Assembly: GCA_036386835.1 (NCBI GenBank)
Contig: DASVUX010000011.1
Location: 1 to 64,000 of the forward strand
Direction: 5' to 3'
DNA from: 2-12-FULL-35-15 sp036386835
GTDB taxonomy: Bacteria > Bacteroidota > Bacteroidia > 2-12-FULL-35-15
DNA: 64,000 nucleotides
The position numbers and the translations under genes are program-made. Below are positions 1 through 10,400 of this stretch, piece by piece. Within the stretch, counting starts at the first letter, position 1. Each line of letters opens with the position of its first letter. The notes beneath the pieces are model-generated. The model saw nothing but the letters and a program-made list of their open reading frames with translations. It did no database searches and was not told the DNA's origin.

Positions 1-1095
1 GAAGATCCGGCTGTCAGCGCAAGCGCAACTACTGCAATGGCCGGAACATATTCCCTTACTGTAACTGTTAACGGCTGTACAAGCACTGCAGGGACGACAA
101 CTGTAACTGTAAATCCTGTTCCTGCAGCGCCAGCCCCGGGAAACAACGGACCTGTATGCGTGGGTGCTCCACTAAACCTGACTTCCAATACTATTGCCGG
201 TGCAACCTACAGCTGGACAGGTCCTAATTCATTTACATCATCACTTGAAGACCCGGCTGTAAGCGCAAGTGCAGCTACTGCAATGGCCGGAACATATTCT
301 GTTACGGTAACTATAGCAGGATGTACAAGTCCTGCAGCCACTACAACGGTTAGTGTTAACCCTGTGCCTGCAGCCCCAACCCCGGGGAACAACGGACCTG
401 TATGCGTGGGTGCTGCACTAAACCTGACTTCCAATACTATTGCCGGTACAACCTACAGCTGGACAGGTCCTAATTCATTTACATCATTACTTGAAGATCC
501 GGCTGTAAGCGCAAGCGCAACTACTGCAATGGCCGGGACATATTCTGTTACCGTAACTGTAGCAGGATGTACAAGTCCTGCAGGAACTACAACGGTTATT
601 GTGAACCCTGTTCCTGCAGCGCCAGCCCCGGGAAACAACGGACCTGTATGTGTGGGTGCTACACTTAACCTGACTTCTAATACTATTGCCGGTGCAACTT
701 ACAGCTGGACAGGGCCTAATTCATTTATATCATCACTTGAAGACCCTGCTGTAAGCGCAAGTGCAACAACGGCAATGGCCGGGACATATTCAGTTACGGT
801 AACTGTTGCAGGATGTACGAGCCCTGCCGGAACAACAACAGTTATTCTAAATCCTCCCGTGGTTCCCACTCCGGGAAATAACGGACCAGTTTGTACTGGT
901 TCAGCTTTGAACCTGAATGCGAACACTATAGCCGGAGCCACTTACAGCTGGACAGGTCCTAACGGCTTCACATCTGCGCTTGAAGATCCGGTTGTCAGCG
1001 TCTCTGCAACTCCTGCAATGGCCGGTACATATTCTGTCACTGCGACTGTTTCGGGATGTACAAGTTCAATCGGTACTACTACTGTAACCGTTAAC
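1..1095 (+). repeat. In-frame tandem repeat, class A (246/246/243-base units)
   Basis: The sequence encoding YSWTGPN begins near 211, 457, 703 and 946, giving unit lengths of 82, 82 and 81 codons, with a partial unit at the left edge. Copies are nearly identical at the DNA level, for example around GNNGPVCVG and SLEDPAVSASA. The array probably continues left of the window. Confidence 0.9.
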
Positions 1096-4000
1096 CCAAT
1101 ACCTAATGTAAGTGCGGGAGGTGACAAGGCACTGACCTGTGCCTCACCTTCTGTAACCCTTGACGGTTCATCCCTCACAGCCGGTGTCACTTATAGCTGG
1201 TCAGGACCGGGAGGTTTCAGCTCTTCTTCAGCAACGCCTTCAACATCCGCTGCAGGCACATATACATTAGTGGTTACAAGCAACGGCTGTACTTCTTCAG
1301 ACCTGGTGAATGTTACCGCTGCTGCGGGAGCACCGGATGCCAATGCGGGAAATTCACAAACCCTCACGTGCTCGGTAACTAGCGCTGTTTTGAACGGCTC
1401 TTCTGCAACAGCAGGAGCTACATTCAGCTGGGCAGGGCCCGGAATAGTGTCTGGCGGAACTACTTCTTCACCTACTGTGAATGCAGCCGGCTCATATACT
1501 TTAACTGTTACGAATCCCGGCAATGGCTGTTCTGCAAGCACTCAGGTGGCTGTAATATCAAATGCAAATCCTCCGGGTGCTAATGCGGGAACAACACAAA
1601 CACTTACATGCTCTGCATCCTCGGTTAACCTGAACGGGTCTTCAGGCACTGCGGGAGTTGCATTCAGCTGGTCAGGGCCGGGGATCATTTCAGGAGGAAA
1701 TACCGCAACACCATCGGTAAATACCGCAGGGACTTATACATTGACAGTTTCTGATCCTTCCAATAGCTGTACCTCCATTTCAACGGTAACGGTAAACACA
1801 AACACGGCTGTTCCCAATGCAAACGCAGGTGCCCCTCAAACGCTCACCTGCAGTGCAACCACAGCTGTTTTGAATGGTTCTTCTTCTACAGCAGGTGTCA
1901 GCTTCAGCTGGAACGGGCCGGGAATTATTTCCGGGGGAAATACTGCAACCCCATCGGTGAATGCCGCCGGAACATATACCTTAACGGTTACAGACCCTTC
2001 CAACGGATGCTCTGCACCTTCGACTGTAATCGTAAATTCGAACAATTCCGCCCCGAATGCGAATGCAGGGCCTTCACAAACCCTTACGTGTGCTACGGGC
2101 TCTGTAACACTCAGCGGCTCTTCAGCAACAGCTGGGGCGATATTCAGCTGGTCCGGTCCCGGGATTGTTTCAGGGGGAACTACTGCAACTCCATCTGTGA
2201 ATGCTGCCGGGACTTACACCTTAACCGTGAGCAATCCATCGAACAGCTGCAGTGCAACAAGTACAGTTGCCGTAAATGCAAATACAGGAACACCGAATGC
2301 TAATGCAGGAACTGCAGTCACACTGAGCTGCTCATCGCCTTCTGTAACGCTTAACGGCTCATCATCTACTCCTGGTGCAACTTTCAGCTGGTCGGGACCC
2401 GGAATTGTTTCCGGGGGAAATACTGCTGCACCATCAGTTAACGCTGCCGGCACATACTTTCTGACGGTGACCGATCCTTCTAATGGCTGTACGGCTTCTT
2501 CATCGGTTACCGTTAATTCCAACTCATCAGCCCCTGATGCAAATGCTGGCTCAACACAAACAATGACATGTTCATCCCCGGTAATTACATTGAATGGTTC
2601 CTCGGCCACCACGGGTGCCACATTCAGCTGGACCGGTCCAGGGATTGTTTCCGGGGGGAATACCGCCTCACCTTCTGTAAATGCTGCAGGCACATATTCA
2701 TTAACGGTGACTGATCCTTCGAACGGATGTACCGCTAACAGCGCAGTTGTGGTCAATACCAACTCAACTGTACCTAACGCAAATGCAGGCACCTCTCAAA
2801 CCCTTACCTGTGCAACAGGTACAGTTTCACTGAACGGTTCATCTTCTACCCCGGGTGCAACCTTCAGCTGGACAGGTCCAGGGATTGTTTCCGGGGGGAA
2901 TACCGCCTCACCTTCTGTAAATGCTGCGGGGACTTATAATCTTACTGTTACAGATCCTGCGAACGGATGTTCTTCTACAGCCAATGTTTTAATTAACTCC
3001 AATAATACACAACCTGATGCGAATGCAGGAGCAGCTCAGACGCTCACCTGTTCATCAGGTTCAGTTACCCTGAATGGTTCCTCAGCAACCCCCGGAGTTG
3101 CATTTGCATGGTCGGGACCCGGCATTATGTCAGGAGGAAATACTTCTTCAGCAACTGTAAATGTCGCAGGTACCTATACATTGACAGTAACTGATCCTGC
3201 AAACGGATGCACGGCATTAAGTTCTGTAGCAGTGAATACTTCAGCAGGAGTGCCTGACGCCAATGCAGGAACATCACAGGCACTTACATGCTCATCAGCT
3301 ACCACCACATTAAACGGATCTTCTGCAACTGCCGGGGTCACTTTCAGTTGGGCAGGACCCGGAATAATTTCCGGCGGAAATACAGCAACGCCAACAGTAA
3401 ATGCAGCAGGCACATACACTTTAACCGTTACTGATCCCGCAAACGGATGTACCGCACCATCAACAGTGACGGTAAATTCAAACACAACTTCACCGGATGC
3501 AGATGCAGGAGCGGCACAAACACTGAGCTGCTCCTCCCCTTCAGTCACACTAAACGGTTCTTCCGCAACTGCCGGTGCTTTATTCAGCTGGTCAGGGCCG
3601 GGAATTGTTTCAGGTGGAAATTCGGCCAGCCCTTCTGTGAATGTTGCCGGTACTTACACCTTGACTGTGACTGATCCGGCTAATGGATGTACTGCTAATA
3701 GTTCTGTAGCGGTAAATGCAAATTCAGGGGCTCCTAATGCCAACGCAGGTAGCTCCCAAACACTCACCTGTGCAGCAGGCACTGTATCGGTTAACGGTTC
3801 TTCTTCTACCCCGGGTGCAGCGTTCAGCTGGTCAGGACCCGGGATCGTTGCAGGTGGAAATACTGCCAGCCCTTCTGTGAATGCTGCCGGTACTTATACC
3901 TTGACTGTGACCGACCCTGTAAGCGGCTGCACTGCAACCTCAACTGTATCGGTTGGATCGAACACCGCAGCCCCAAATGCAAATGCCGGGGCAGCACAAA

Positions 4001-6165
4001 CACTTACCTGTACATCAACCACTGTAACACTGAATGGCTCTTCAAGTACTGCAGGAGCTGCATTTGCCTGGGCCGGCCCGGGAATAGTCTCCGGCGGGAA
4101 TACCGCAGGCGCGGTTGTAAATGCAGCAGGGACTTATACAGTTACCGTATCTGACCCTTCTAACAGCTGTACGGCAACAAGTACTGTTTCTGTAAGTAAT
4201 GCGGCAGGTGTACCTGATGCGAATGCCGGCAACACGCAAATTCTCACCTGCAGCAACACTACTGCAACATTGAATGGTTCATCCGTCACCCCGGGTGTTA
4301 CTTACAGCTGGAACGGACCAGGGATTGTTTCCGGAGGAACAACTGCCACCCCTACAGTGAATGCAGCCGGAACTTATACCGTAACCGTAACAGACCCATC
4401 GAATGGATGCTCTGCGCCTTCATCGGTAACAGTAAGTTCGAACACAAGTACACCTAATTCAAATGCAGGAAGTCCCCTGGCATTAACATGCGCATCGCCA
4501 TCCGGCACCCTGAACAGCTCATCAACAACACCAGGAGCATCTTTCAGCTGGAGCGGGCCGGGTATTGTTTCAGGAGGAACAACGTCCTCACCAACTGTGA
4601 ATGCGGCCGGGACATATACACTCGTTGTAACAGATCCTTCTAACGGCTGTACTGCTAGCAGCACAGTAGTGGTAAATGCAAACTCCGCTGCACCAAATGC
4701 CAGCACTGGTAACCCGCAGACCCTTACATGTACAGCTGCCACCGTAGCAATTAACGGTTCTTCATCCACGCCAGGCGCAACGTTCAGCTGGACCGGACCT
4801 GGCATTGTTTCAGGCGGAAACACTGCTACCCCTTCTGTGAATGCTGCCGGTACTTATACCTTGACGGTGACTGATTCCGGCAATGGCTGCACTGCAACTT
4901 CCACTGTATCGGTTGGATCGAACACCACAGCTCCTAATTCAAATGCGGGGGCATCACAAACACTTACCTGTACATCAACCACTGTGACACTCAATGGCTC
5001 TTCAAGTACTCCAGGAGCTACATTCGGCTGGACCGGCCCCGGAATTGTTTCCGGTGGAAACACAGCTAGCCCGACAGTTAACGCTGCAGGAACTTATACG
5101 GTCACTGTAACCAGTCCTGCGAACGGATGTACACAAACAAGTACGGTTACCGTAACTGCTGCCGCAGGTGTACCAAATGTGAATGCAGGGAATAACCAGA
5201 CGCTAACCTGTTCGAATTCTTCTGCAGCACTGAACGGCTCATCGAGTACTCCGGGAGTGACCTACTCATGGTCAGGGCCGGGAATCGTTTCCGGCGGCAA
5301 TACATCATCACCTGTCGTGAACGCTCAGGGAACTTACACACTTACCGTAACCAATCCTTCAAACGGATGCAGCGCTGCTGCTTCGGTAAATGTTGCATCT
5401 TCTGTAGCCAGCCCTGCAGTCAATGCAGGAACTAATCAAAGCATGGCTTGTTCCGCAGCGGCTTTAACCCTGAATGGTTCTTCAACTACCCCGGGCGCTA
5501 CATTCAGCTGGACGGGGCCAGGTATTGTATCAGGCGCTAACACGGCTTCACCTTCTGTGAATACCATTGGAACGTACACGCTCACTGTGACCAATCCTAC
5601 AAATGGCTGCACTGCATCAGCAAGCGTTACTGTATCGCCTTCATCACCTATTATAGTTAATGCCGGGGCAGACGCTGTGCTCACACTTGGCTCGTCCGTT
5701 GCCCTTGAAGCAGGCGGTGCATCTTCTTATAGCTGGACACCTTCAACAGGACTTAGCTGTACCAACTGTGCAGAGCCTGTGGCTACTCCAACAGAAACCA
5801 CAACCTACTGCGTGACCGGTACGGATGGAAGCTGTACTGACAGCGATTGCATTACAATAACCGTTGAGGTGCCTTGTGTTACAAATAAAGAACTGGGGGT
5901 GCCGAATGCATTCTCACCTAACAATGATGGCAACAACGATGAGTTCTGCCTGCAGGGATGGAGCGCCTGCATGACACAATTCAGCATCCTGATCTATGAC
6001 CGGTGGGGCGAAAAAGTTTTTGAATCTTCAGAAGCCGATTTCTGCTGGGATGGACGATTCAGGGGCAAAATCCTCGACCCGGGTGTGTTTGTATATATTA
6101 TACAGGCCAGGTACACTGTTGGTGACAACGTAACTAAAAAAGGCAACATTTCAATTATCAGGTAA
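1..6165 (+). CDS. Giant Ig-like repeat adhesin with T9SS type B C-terminus (5' end outside window)
   Basis: The reading frame is open from base 1, so the true start lies to the left. The visible 2,054 codons consist of about four and a half 81-82 residue units containing GNNGPVC and SWTGPN, then 19 units of about 80 residues containing LTC, LNGSS, SWSGPGI and AAGTYTLTVTDP. A non-repeat segment with several cysteines follows. The last 90 residues are a gliding-motility type C-terminal domain (VPNAFSPNNDGNNDEF, then YDRWGEKVFES, then ending KGNISIIR). That domain is the type B signal for T9SS export. Each unit has two conserved cysteines, consistent with disulphide-bonded beta-sandwich domains outside the cell. 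By family analogy it is a secreted or surface adhesin; no enzymatic domain is visible. The PorP/SprF gene starts 28 bases downstream, a usual partner for such cargo. Confidence 0.88.
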   Translation, partial: EDPAVSASATTAMAGTYSLTVTVNGCTSTAGTTTVTVNPVPAAPAPGNNGPVCVGAPLNLTSNTIAGATYSWTGPNSFTSSLEDPAVSASAATAMAGTYSVTVTIAGCTSPAATTTVSVNPVPAAPTPGNNGPVCVGAALNLTSNTIAGTTYSWTGPNSFTSLLEDPAVSASATTAMAGTYSVTVTVAGCTSPAGTTTVIVNPVPAAPAPGNNGPVCVGATLNLTSNTIAGATYSWTGPNSFISSLEDPAVSASATTAMAGTYSVTVTVAGCTSPAGTTTVILNPPVVPTPGNNGPVCTGSALNLNANTIAGATYSWTGPNGFTSALEDPVVSVSATPAMAGTYSVTATVSGCTSSIGTTTVTVNPIPNVSAGGDKALTCASPSVTLDGSSLTAGVTYSWSGPGGFSSSSATPSTSAAGTYTLVVTSNGCTSSDLVNVTAAAGAPDANAGNSQTLTCSVTSAVLNGSSATAGATFSWAGPGIVSGGTTSSPTVNAAGSYTLTVTNPGNGCSASTQVAVISNANPPGANAGTTQTLTCSASSVNLNGSSGTAGVAFSWSGPGIISGGNTATPSVNTAGTYTLTVSDPSNSCTSISTVTVNTNTAVPNANAGAPQTLTCSATTAVLNGSSSTAGVSFSWNGPGIISGGNTATPSVNAAGTYTLTVTDPSNGCSAPSTVIVNSNNSAPNANAGPSQTLTCATGSVTLSGSSATAGAIFSWSGPGIVSGGTTATPSVNAAGTYTLTVSNPSNSCSATSTVAVNANTGTPNANAGTAVTLSCSSPSVTLNGSSSTPGATFSWSGPGIVSGGNTAAPSVNAAGTYFLTVTDPSNGCTASSSVTVNSNSSAPDANAGSTQTMTCSSPVITLNGSSATTGATFSWTGPGIVSGGNTASPSVNAAGTYSLTVTDPSNGCTANSAVVVNTNSTVPNANAGTSQTLTCATGTVSLNGSSSTPGATFSWTGPGIVSGGNTASPSVNAAGTYNLTVTDPANGCSSTANVLINSNNTQPDANAGAAQTLTCSSGSVTLNGSSATPGVAFAWSGPGIMSGGNTSSATVNVAGTYTLTVTDPANGCTALSSVAVNTSAGVPDANAGTSQALTCSSATTTLNGSSATAGVTFSWAGPGIISGGNTATPTVNAAGTYTLTVTDPANGCTAPSTVTVNSNTTSPDADAGAAQTLSCSSPSVTLNGSSATAGALFSWSGPGIVSGGNSASPSVNVAGTYTLTVTDPANGCTANSSVAVNANSGAPNANAGSSQTLTCAAGTVSVNGSSSTPGAAFSWSGPGIVAGGNTASPSVNAAGTYTLTVTDPVSGCTATSTVSVGSNTAAPNANAGAAQTLTCTSTTVTLNGSSSTAGAAFAWAGPGIVSGGNTAGAVVNAAGTYTVTVSDPSNSCTATSTVSVSNAAGVPDANAGNTQILTCSNTTATLNGSSVTPGVTYSWNGPGIVSGGTTATPTVNAAGTYTVTVTDPSNGCSAPSSVTVSSNTSTPNSNAGSPLALTCASPSGTLNSSSTTPGASFSWSGPGIVSGGTTSSPTVNAAGTYTLVVTDPSNGCTASSTVVVNANSAAPNASTGNPQTLTCTAATVAINGSSSTPGATFSWTGPGIVSGGNTATPSVNAAGTYTLTVTDSGNGCTATSTVSVGSNTTAPNSNAGASQTLTCTSTTVTLNGSSSTPGATFGWTGPGIVSGGNTASPTVNAAGTYTVTVTSPANGCTQTSTVTVTAAAGVPNVNAGNNQTLTCSNSSAALNGSSSTPGVTYSWSGPGIVSGGNTSSPVVNAQGTYTLTVTNPSNGCSAAASVNVASSVASPAVNAGTNQSMACSAAALTLNGSSTTPGATFSWTGPGIVSGANTASPSVNTIGTYTLTVTNPTNGCTASASVTVSPSSPIIVNAGADAVLTLGSSVALEAGGASSYSWTPSTGLSCTNCAEPVATPTETTTYCVTGTDGSCTDSDCITITVEVPCVTNKELGVPNAFSPNNDGNNDEFCLQGWSACMTQFSILIYDRWGEKVFESSEADFCWDGRFRGKILDPGVFVYIIQARYTVGDNVTKKGNISIIR
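1096..5640 (+). repeat. In-frame tandem repeat, class B (19 units; 18 at exactly 240 bases)
   Basis: The codons for FSW sit at the same offset at 1421, 1661, 1901 and so on to 5501. That is 17 successive steps of exactly 240 bases with no insertion or deletion. The first unit (PNVSAGGDKALTC) is shorter, about 77 codons to the next. Some neighbours are almost identical, for example 2638-2690 against 2878-2930. Others have drifted at silent and replacement sites. Confidence 0.92.
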
Positions 6166-6193
6166 CAACAGGTATTAATTTAATTATAGAACC

Positions 6194-7270
6194 ATGAAAA
6201 AAGCAATTTTACTCCCGGCCTTGCTGATCTCTATATCTGCATTATATGCACAGGATATACACTTTTCACAATACATGCAAACACCTTCCCTTGTCAACCC
6301 CGCTCTTACGGGCGCCTCAGCTGTTGTAAGAGCTTCGGTAATATATAAAGACCAGTGGAGGAGCGTAACTGTTCCCTACAAAACTTACGGGGCATCATTT
6401 GAAATGAAGTTTAAAGCAAGCAACTGGGAAAAAGCGGATAAATTTAAAACCAAGATCTATAAAAAGTCGTTCAGCCGCATGGCTGGAGGTTTATCATTTT
6501 ACCGTGACCGGGCAGGTGATGGGAATATGGGATCCACACAGGCCAATCTTTCTCTTGCCACCTTTGTGCCTACCGGCAGGCACAGCTCTTTATCATTAGG
6601 GCTCCAGGCAAGTATCGTTCAGCAGAGTGTAGATGTTTCCAAGCTCGTTTTTCCAAATCAGTACGGTACATCCGGTTACGATCCCGGCATGAGCTCAGGT
6701 GAAAATTACGCTGCGCAGAACTTCATTTACCCGGATTTTGCAGGAGGCATTAACTGGAGCTATGGTTTTAATGAGAGGTCTATAGGAGCAAACAATGAGA
6801 AACGTGCAAATATCGGGGCAAGCGTTTACCATTTTAATCAGCCAAAGCAGCTGTACCTTGATGATTCGAAAGAGCGGCTCAACCCAAAATATATTTTCCA
6901 TGCTGATATGTTATATGGAATCCGGAATACAAACGTAGCTCTTATTCCAAGCTTCATTGCCACGTTCCAGGGGCCTGCCATGGAAATGATCGAAGGGTTC
7001 ATGGTCAAATATTATTTTAAGGAAGATTCCAAATACACCGGGATCATTAAACGTTCAGGGCTGGGCCTTGGTGTAGCTTACCGAAATACGGATGCTGTGA
7101 TCTTTTCCGTGCTGTTGGAGTATGAAAATTATGCTGCGGGGGTTAGTTATGACATTAACACCTCTAAACTCAGCAGGGCGACAACCGGCCGGGGCGGACC
7201 GGAAATATTCGTTCGTTTCGTAACACCGAACCCATTCCTTTATCAGAAATCAAGAGCAAGGTTCAACTAA
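6194..7270 (+). CDS. PorP/SprF family type IX secretion system membrane protein
   Basis: This 358-residue protein has a signal peptide ending near residue 19 (ISALYAQ). It is followed by the family hallmark DIHFSQYMQTPSLVNPALTG. The rest alternates short strands typical of an outer-membrane beta-barrel (GLSFYRDRAGDG, LSLGLQASIVQQ, GLGVAYRNTDAVIFSVLLEY). PorP/SprF proteins sit in the outer membrane and are thought to help tether or deliver T9SS cargo; SprF is needed for SprB surface display in gliding bacteria. It lies 28 bases after a type B cargo gene, so the two are probably co-transcribed and this copy is likely dedicated to that adhesin. The ATG start is supported by the signal peptide. 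Family assignment is firm; the specific partner is inference. Confidence 0.9.
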   Translation: MKKAILLPALLISISALYAQDIHFSQYMQTPSLVNPALTGASAVVRASVIYKDQWRSVTVPYKTYGASFEMKFKASNWEKADKFKTKIYKKSFSRMAGGLSFYRDRAGDGNMGSTQANLSLATFVPTGRHSSLSLGLQASIVQQSVDVSKLVFPNQYGTSGYDPGMSSGENYAAQNFIYPDFAGGINWSYGFNERSIGANNEKRANIGASVYHFNQPKQLYLDDSKERLNPKYIFHADMLYGIRNTNVALIPSFIATFQGPAMEMIEGFMVKYYFKEDSKYTGIIKRSGLGLGVAYRNTDAVIFSVLLEYENYAAGVSYDINTSKLSRATTGRGGPEIFVRFVTPNPFLYQKSRARFN

Positions 7271-7403
7271 CCGCTGGAAAAAATTCCTTACATATTACAT
7301 ACAACATTACGTTCCGGGATATGTTCCCGATAACGGGAGTAGCCGGGAATATAATTCCTGAAAGATGATCTTCCCATGGGTCATAAGGAATGTAATGCTT
7401 GCA

Positions 7404-7433
7404 AAGATCCTTCGTAAAACGGAGGATCTTTTA
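7404..7433. terminator. Bidirectional intrinsic terminator between convergent genes
   Basis: An 11-bp stem (7404-7414 with 7420-7430, one G-T pair) closes a TAAAA loop. T-rich sequence flanks it in both directions. It sits between the PorP/SprF gene and the convergent gene whose stop codon begins at 7434, so it can serve both. A smaller inverted repeat (TCCCGATAACGGGA) lies upstream at about 7325-7338. Confidence 0.75.
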
Positions 7434-10400
7434 TTAGAAGTAAGCCCTTACCTGCGCCCCACCGATATGAATTGATTTCACATCCTCGGACTTACGCCCG
7501 TCATAGGTAATGCTCAGCTGAAGATTATTGGAGAGCGTGCGCTGATAAGAAGCGCCCCAGGTAATATTCTGACCGGGCTTTAAAGCATCAAGCATTTCAA
7601 AGGAGAGCGATGAACTTTGAAGGTCATTGTAACTTATCCGTATATAATTCGCCTTGAGATTAAGACTTCCTTTATTCAGTACATTATACTTAACCTCTGC
7701 CCCGTAATCCTGCAGCACCGCATGCTGCCCGCCCAGTTCGTTCTTATTCTTCTTATCGGCATAACGGAATGAGATGCTTACACGGAATGCTGTATTCGGC
7801 TGATAGCTGAATTTAGGTGTGCCTTCATAATAAAGAATGGAATAATTTCTCGAAGCGAAGAATTGTGAATTACTTTTTTTAATCCCGTCTTTATAATCCA
7901 TATTAAAGCTCAGCTGCTGTGTTATATTCCACCTCAGCTTAGCCTCTTTATAAATGTTGGAGCGCGAATCAAATCCATTCACCAGCAAAGCCTTGTTCCT
8001 TACATCATGGTAACTCAGATCCAACCCGAATACCGGACTCATCTGGTTAATGAACAAGGTATTCCTGAAGGAAGAATTAATCGTGAGCAATGTGCTGTCT
8101 TCTGTGCGTGCCAGGAAAGGATTATACGCTTTCGAAAGATCGTCTTCAGTAGATTTTCTATCCACGCGGTAAGAAGTCATGTTCGCAAAACGGGAAACGA
8201 ATTTTCGGATCCCCTGCTTATTCGACCATATAACAGAGGGTTTCAGTGTGACCGTCTGGCTGAACTGGTTCGTATATGTTTTAATGTATCGGTCAGTCGG
8301 GGTGTATACTTTGATATATGTTGCCTGGTCGGCATACACAGCAACCTCAAATTCATTCAATTCTTTAACCCCGTTAAGGTTGTAATCATTCCATGTATAA
8401 ACGCCCTGCCCGGCTGCAACTTCAATAAAAGAGAACTCCTTTCTTACTTCGAGTCCTGACCCGATCTCATAAAATGAATTTGAATAGACAAGACCTTTCC
8501 AGAACCTTGCATCATACTCCACCCGTGCAAGCAATGTATTATCCGGCTTTTGAACAGTCAACAACTGATCCCTTATCTGCAGCCTCCTGTACGCGGCATT
8601 TACTTTCAACTGACTATTCGGATCCTGGATCAGATGAAAGAATCCTCCGTAACTTTCTGCAAAGGCCGAGGAATTAAGACTTGTGGATCCCGAATCATTC
8701 CTCACTGCATAGTCTGTCCGCTGCTTGTAATTTAATCCATATCGGTTCTTTGTCGTGTCCGAATTCTGCGCAAATGCTTCCCATTCCCAGAACCGGTAAC
8801 TGTTTGCAAGCAGCGAGTCTTTCCTTGAAAGCGCAAATTTATTCTGTTCGAACTCATCACGCAAACCAATTGTTAGCCATCGCACAGTTTGAGAAATCCC
8901 GCTTTTGTGCCTGTAGAAATCGGTATTAACAGCACTTTCCGAAGCCATTAAGCTTCCGTCATAAATCAGCTTAAATCCTTTTGTCCCTAAATTAAAGTTA
9001 GCCATGTGCTTCATGGCATTGTATTCATTCCCCTCAAGAAATGTATTGAAACGGTAAACCGCAGCTCCTATATTCTTTTTTGAAAGCCCGACCGCTGCAC
9101 CTATGATGTGCTGGTCATCCGTGATCTGGGTTGTTCTCCTGTTCCAGTCGCGCTCAAACTCAACACTCCTGTACCTTTCTATAGGAAGAAAATATTTCTG
9201 CACGTATTCATAATTCACATTCGTAAGCAATTTAACCGGCCCGGCTATTGTATCAGCATTAACTCCGCCCAAAGGATAAACATTATCGAAATTCAGCTTA
9301 AGCGCATAGCCTGCATCGTCATCACTGTCAGCACGCGAGAATGTATTGATGTCATTATTGCTTGCCGCCCCTTCTATTGTAAGTTTTGAATTTTTATTAA
9401 AACTGTACTCCGCGCCCACGGTGAGCATTTGTTTTTTCTTGGGGGTGACGAGCTGTATGACCGGCTCATATGTTCCGCGTCTTCGCCCCGTAACTGTATC
9501 CGGCATCACCCATTGAAAAACTTTGCCGTTGGCTCCGGAAGTCACCTGGTTGTAATTCCCGTTTCCGGTCCCTACATTACTGAATGTTACCCTGAAATGA
9601 GCGCTGTCACTATCCGTACTGTAAACAAAGACACCCGGAAAGGTATAAGAACCGTACACCGAATCAAGCCTGTCATAAAGCACTTCACTGTTCGAAAACG
9701 GCACACTATCGTAACTCGGGATTACCGCAAGTGATAGTGTATCACCGATTGCCGACAACAGCTTTTTTTGCCCGGGGGTCAGGTCCTGCTGCAGCGGCTG
9801 GTTTTTACTATCCTGCTCGGAATACACATTCACGTGAAGCTTCAGCTTCCCCTGTTCATAATCATTCCCGAAATGCACAAGTGAACGTGCATAATTTTTA
9901 TCGGAATACTGGAACTCTGCAACAATCCTTTTATCCTTTGTAATAAGTTGTTTTGCGGTGAAGGTTACCTCGGAAGTATTGTAATTGATCACATAATCAT
10001 TTTCCTGCCCCCGTTCCAGAAGCCTTCCGTCTATGTATATTTTTTCTGTCCCGGATAAAACAATAATGAACGGTTCATTCTCCGCGCCTCTCAGCCGGTA
10101 AGGCCCCTGGTTGCTTTCAATCCCCTGGATCTGGTTCCGTGCGAACTTGCCGCGGGAAACTGCTGCGCTTAGTGATGTGGAATACAACCCCTGCTTAAAA
10201 GGGTCCTTATTTTCCGTGTTGGTTTTAAGCGCGGTTGAAAAATTAATCCCCTGTGCCTTTTTATTAAAATTCATAAAATATGAATAAGGCCTCAGCAGCT
10301 GGAAATCTCCTGCGATCAGTTTGGTGTTCTCATTTGACAGCTGGATAAAAACCTTATCGAATTCCTGGAGCTGCTGTGTATTTCCGTCAGGCTGAACAGG

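Noticed and set aside
2214..3548. Long antisense open frames across the adhesin repeats (for example 2214-2792 and 3174-3548)
   Set aside because: They recur with the 240-base repeat period and only mirror the codon pattern of the sense repeats; no start context or known domain.
1096..5640. CRISPR-like regular periodicity
   Set aside because: Units are 240 bases, translated in frame and diverged throughout, with no short repeat and variable spacer structure.
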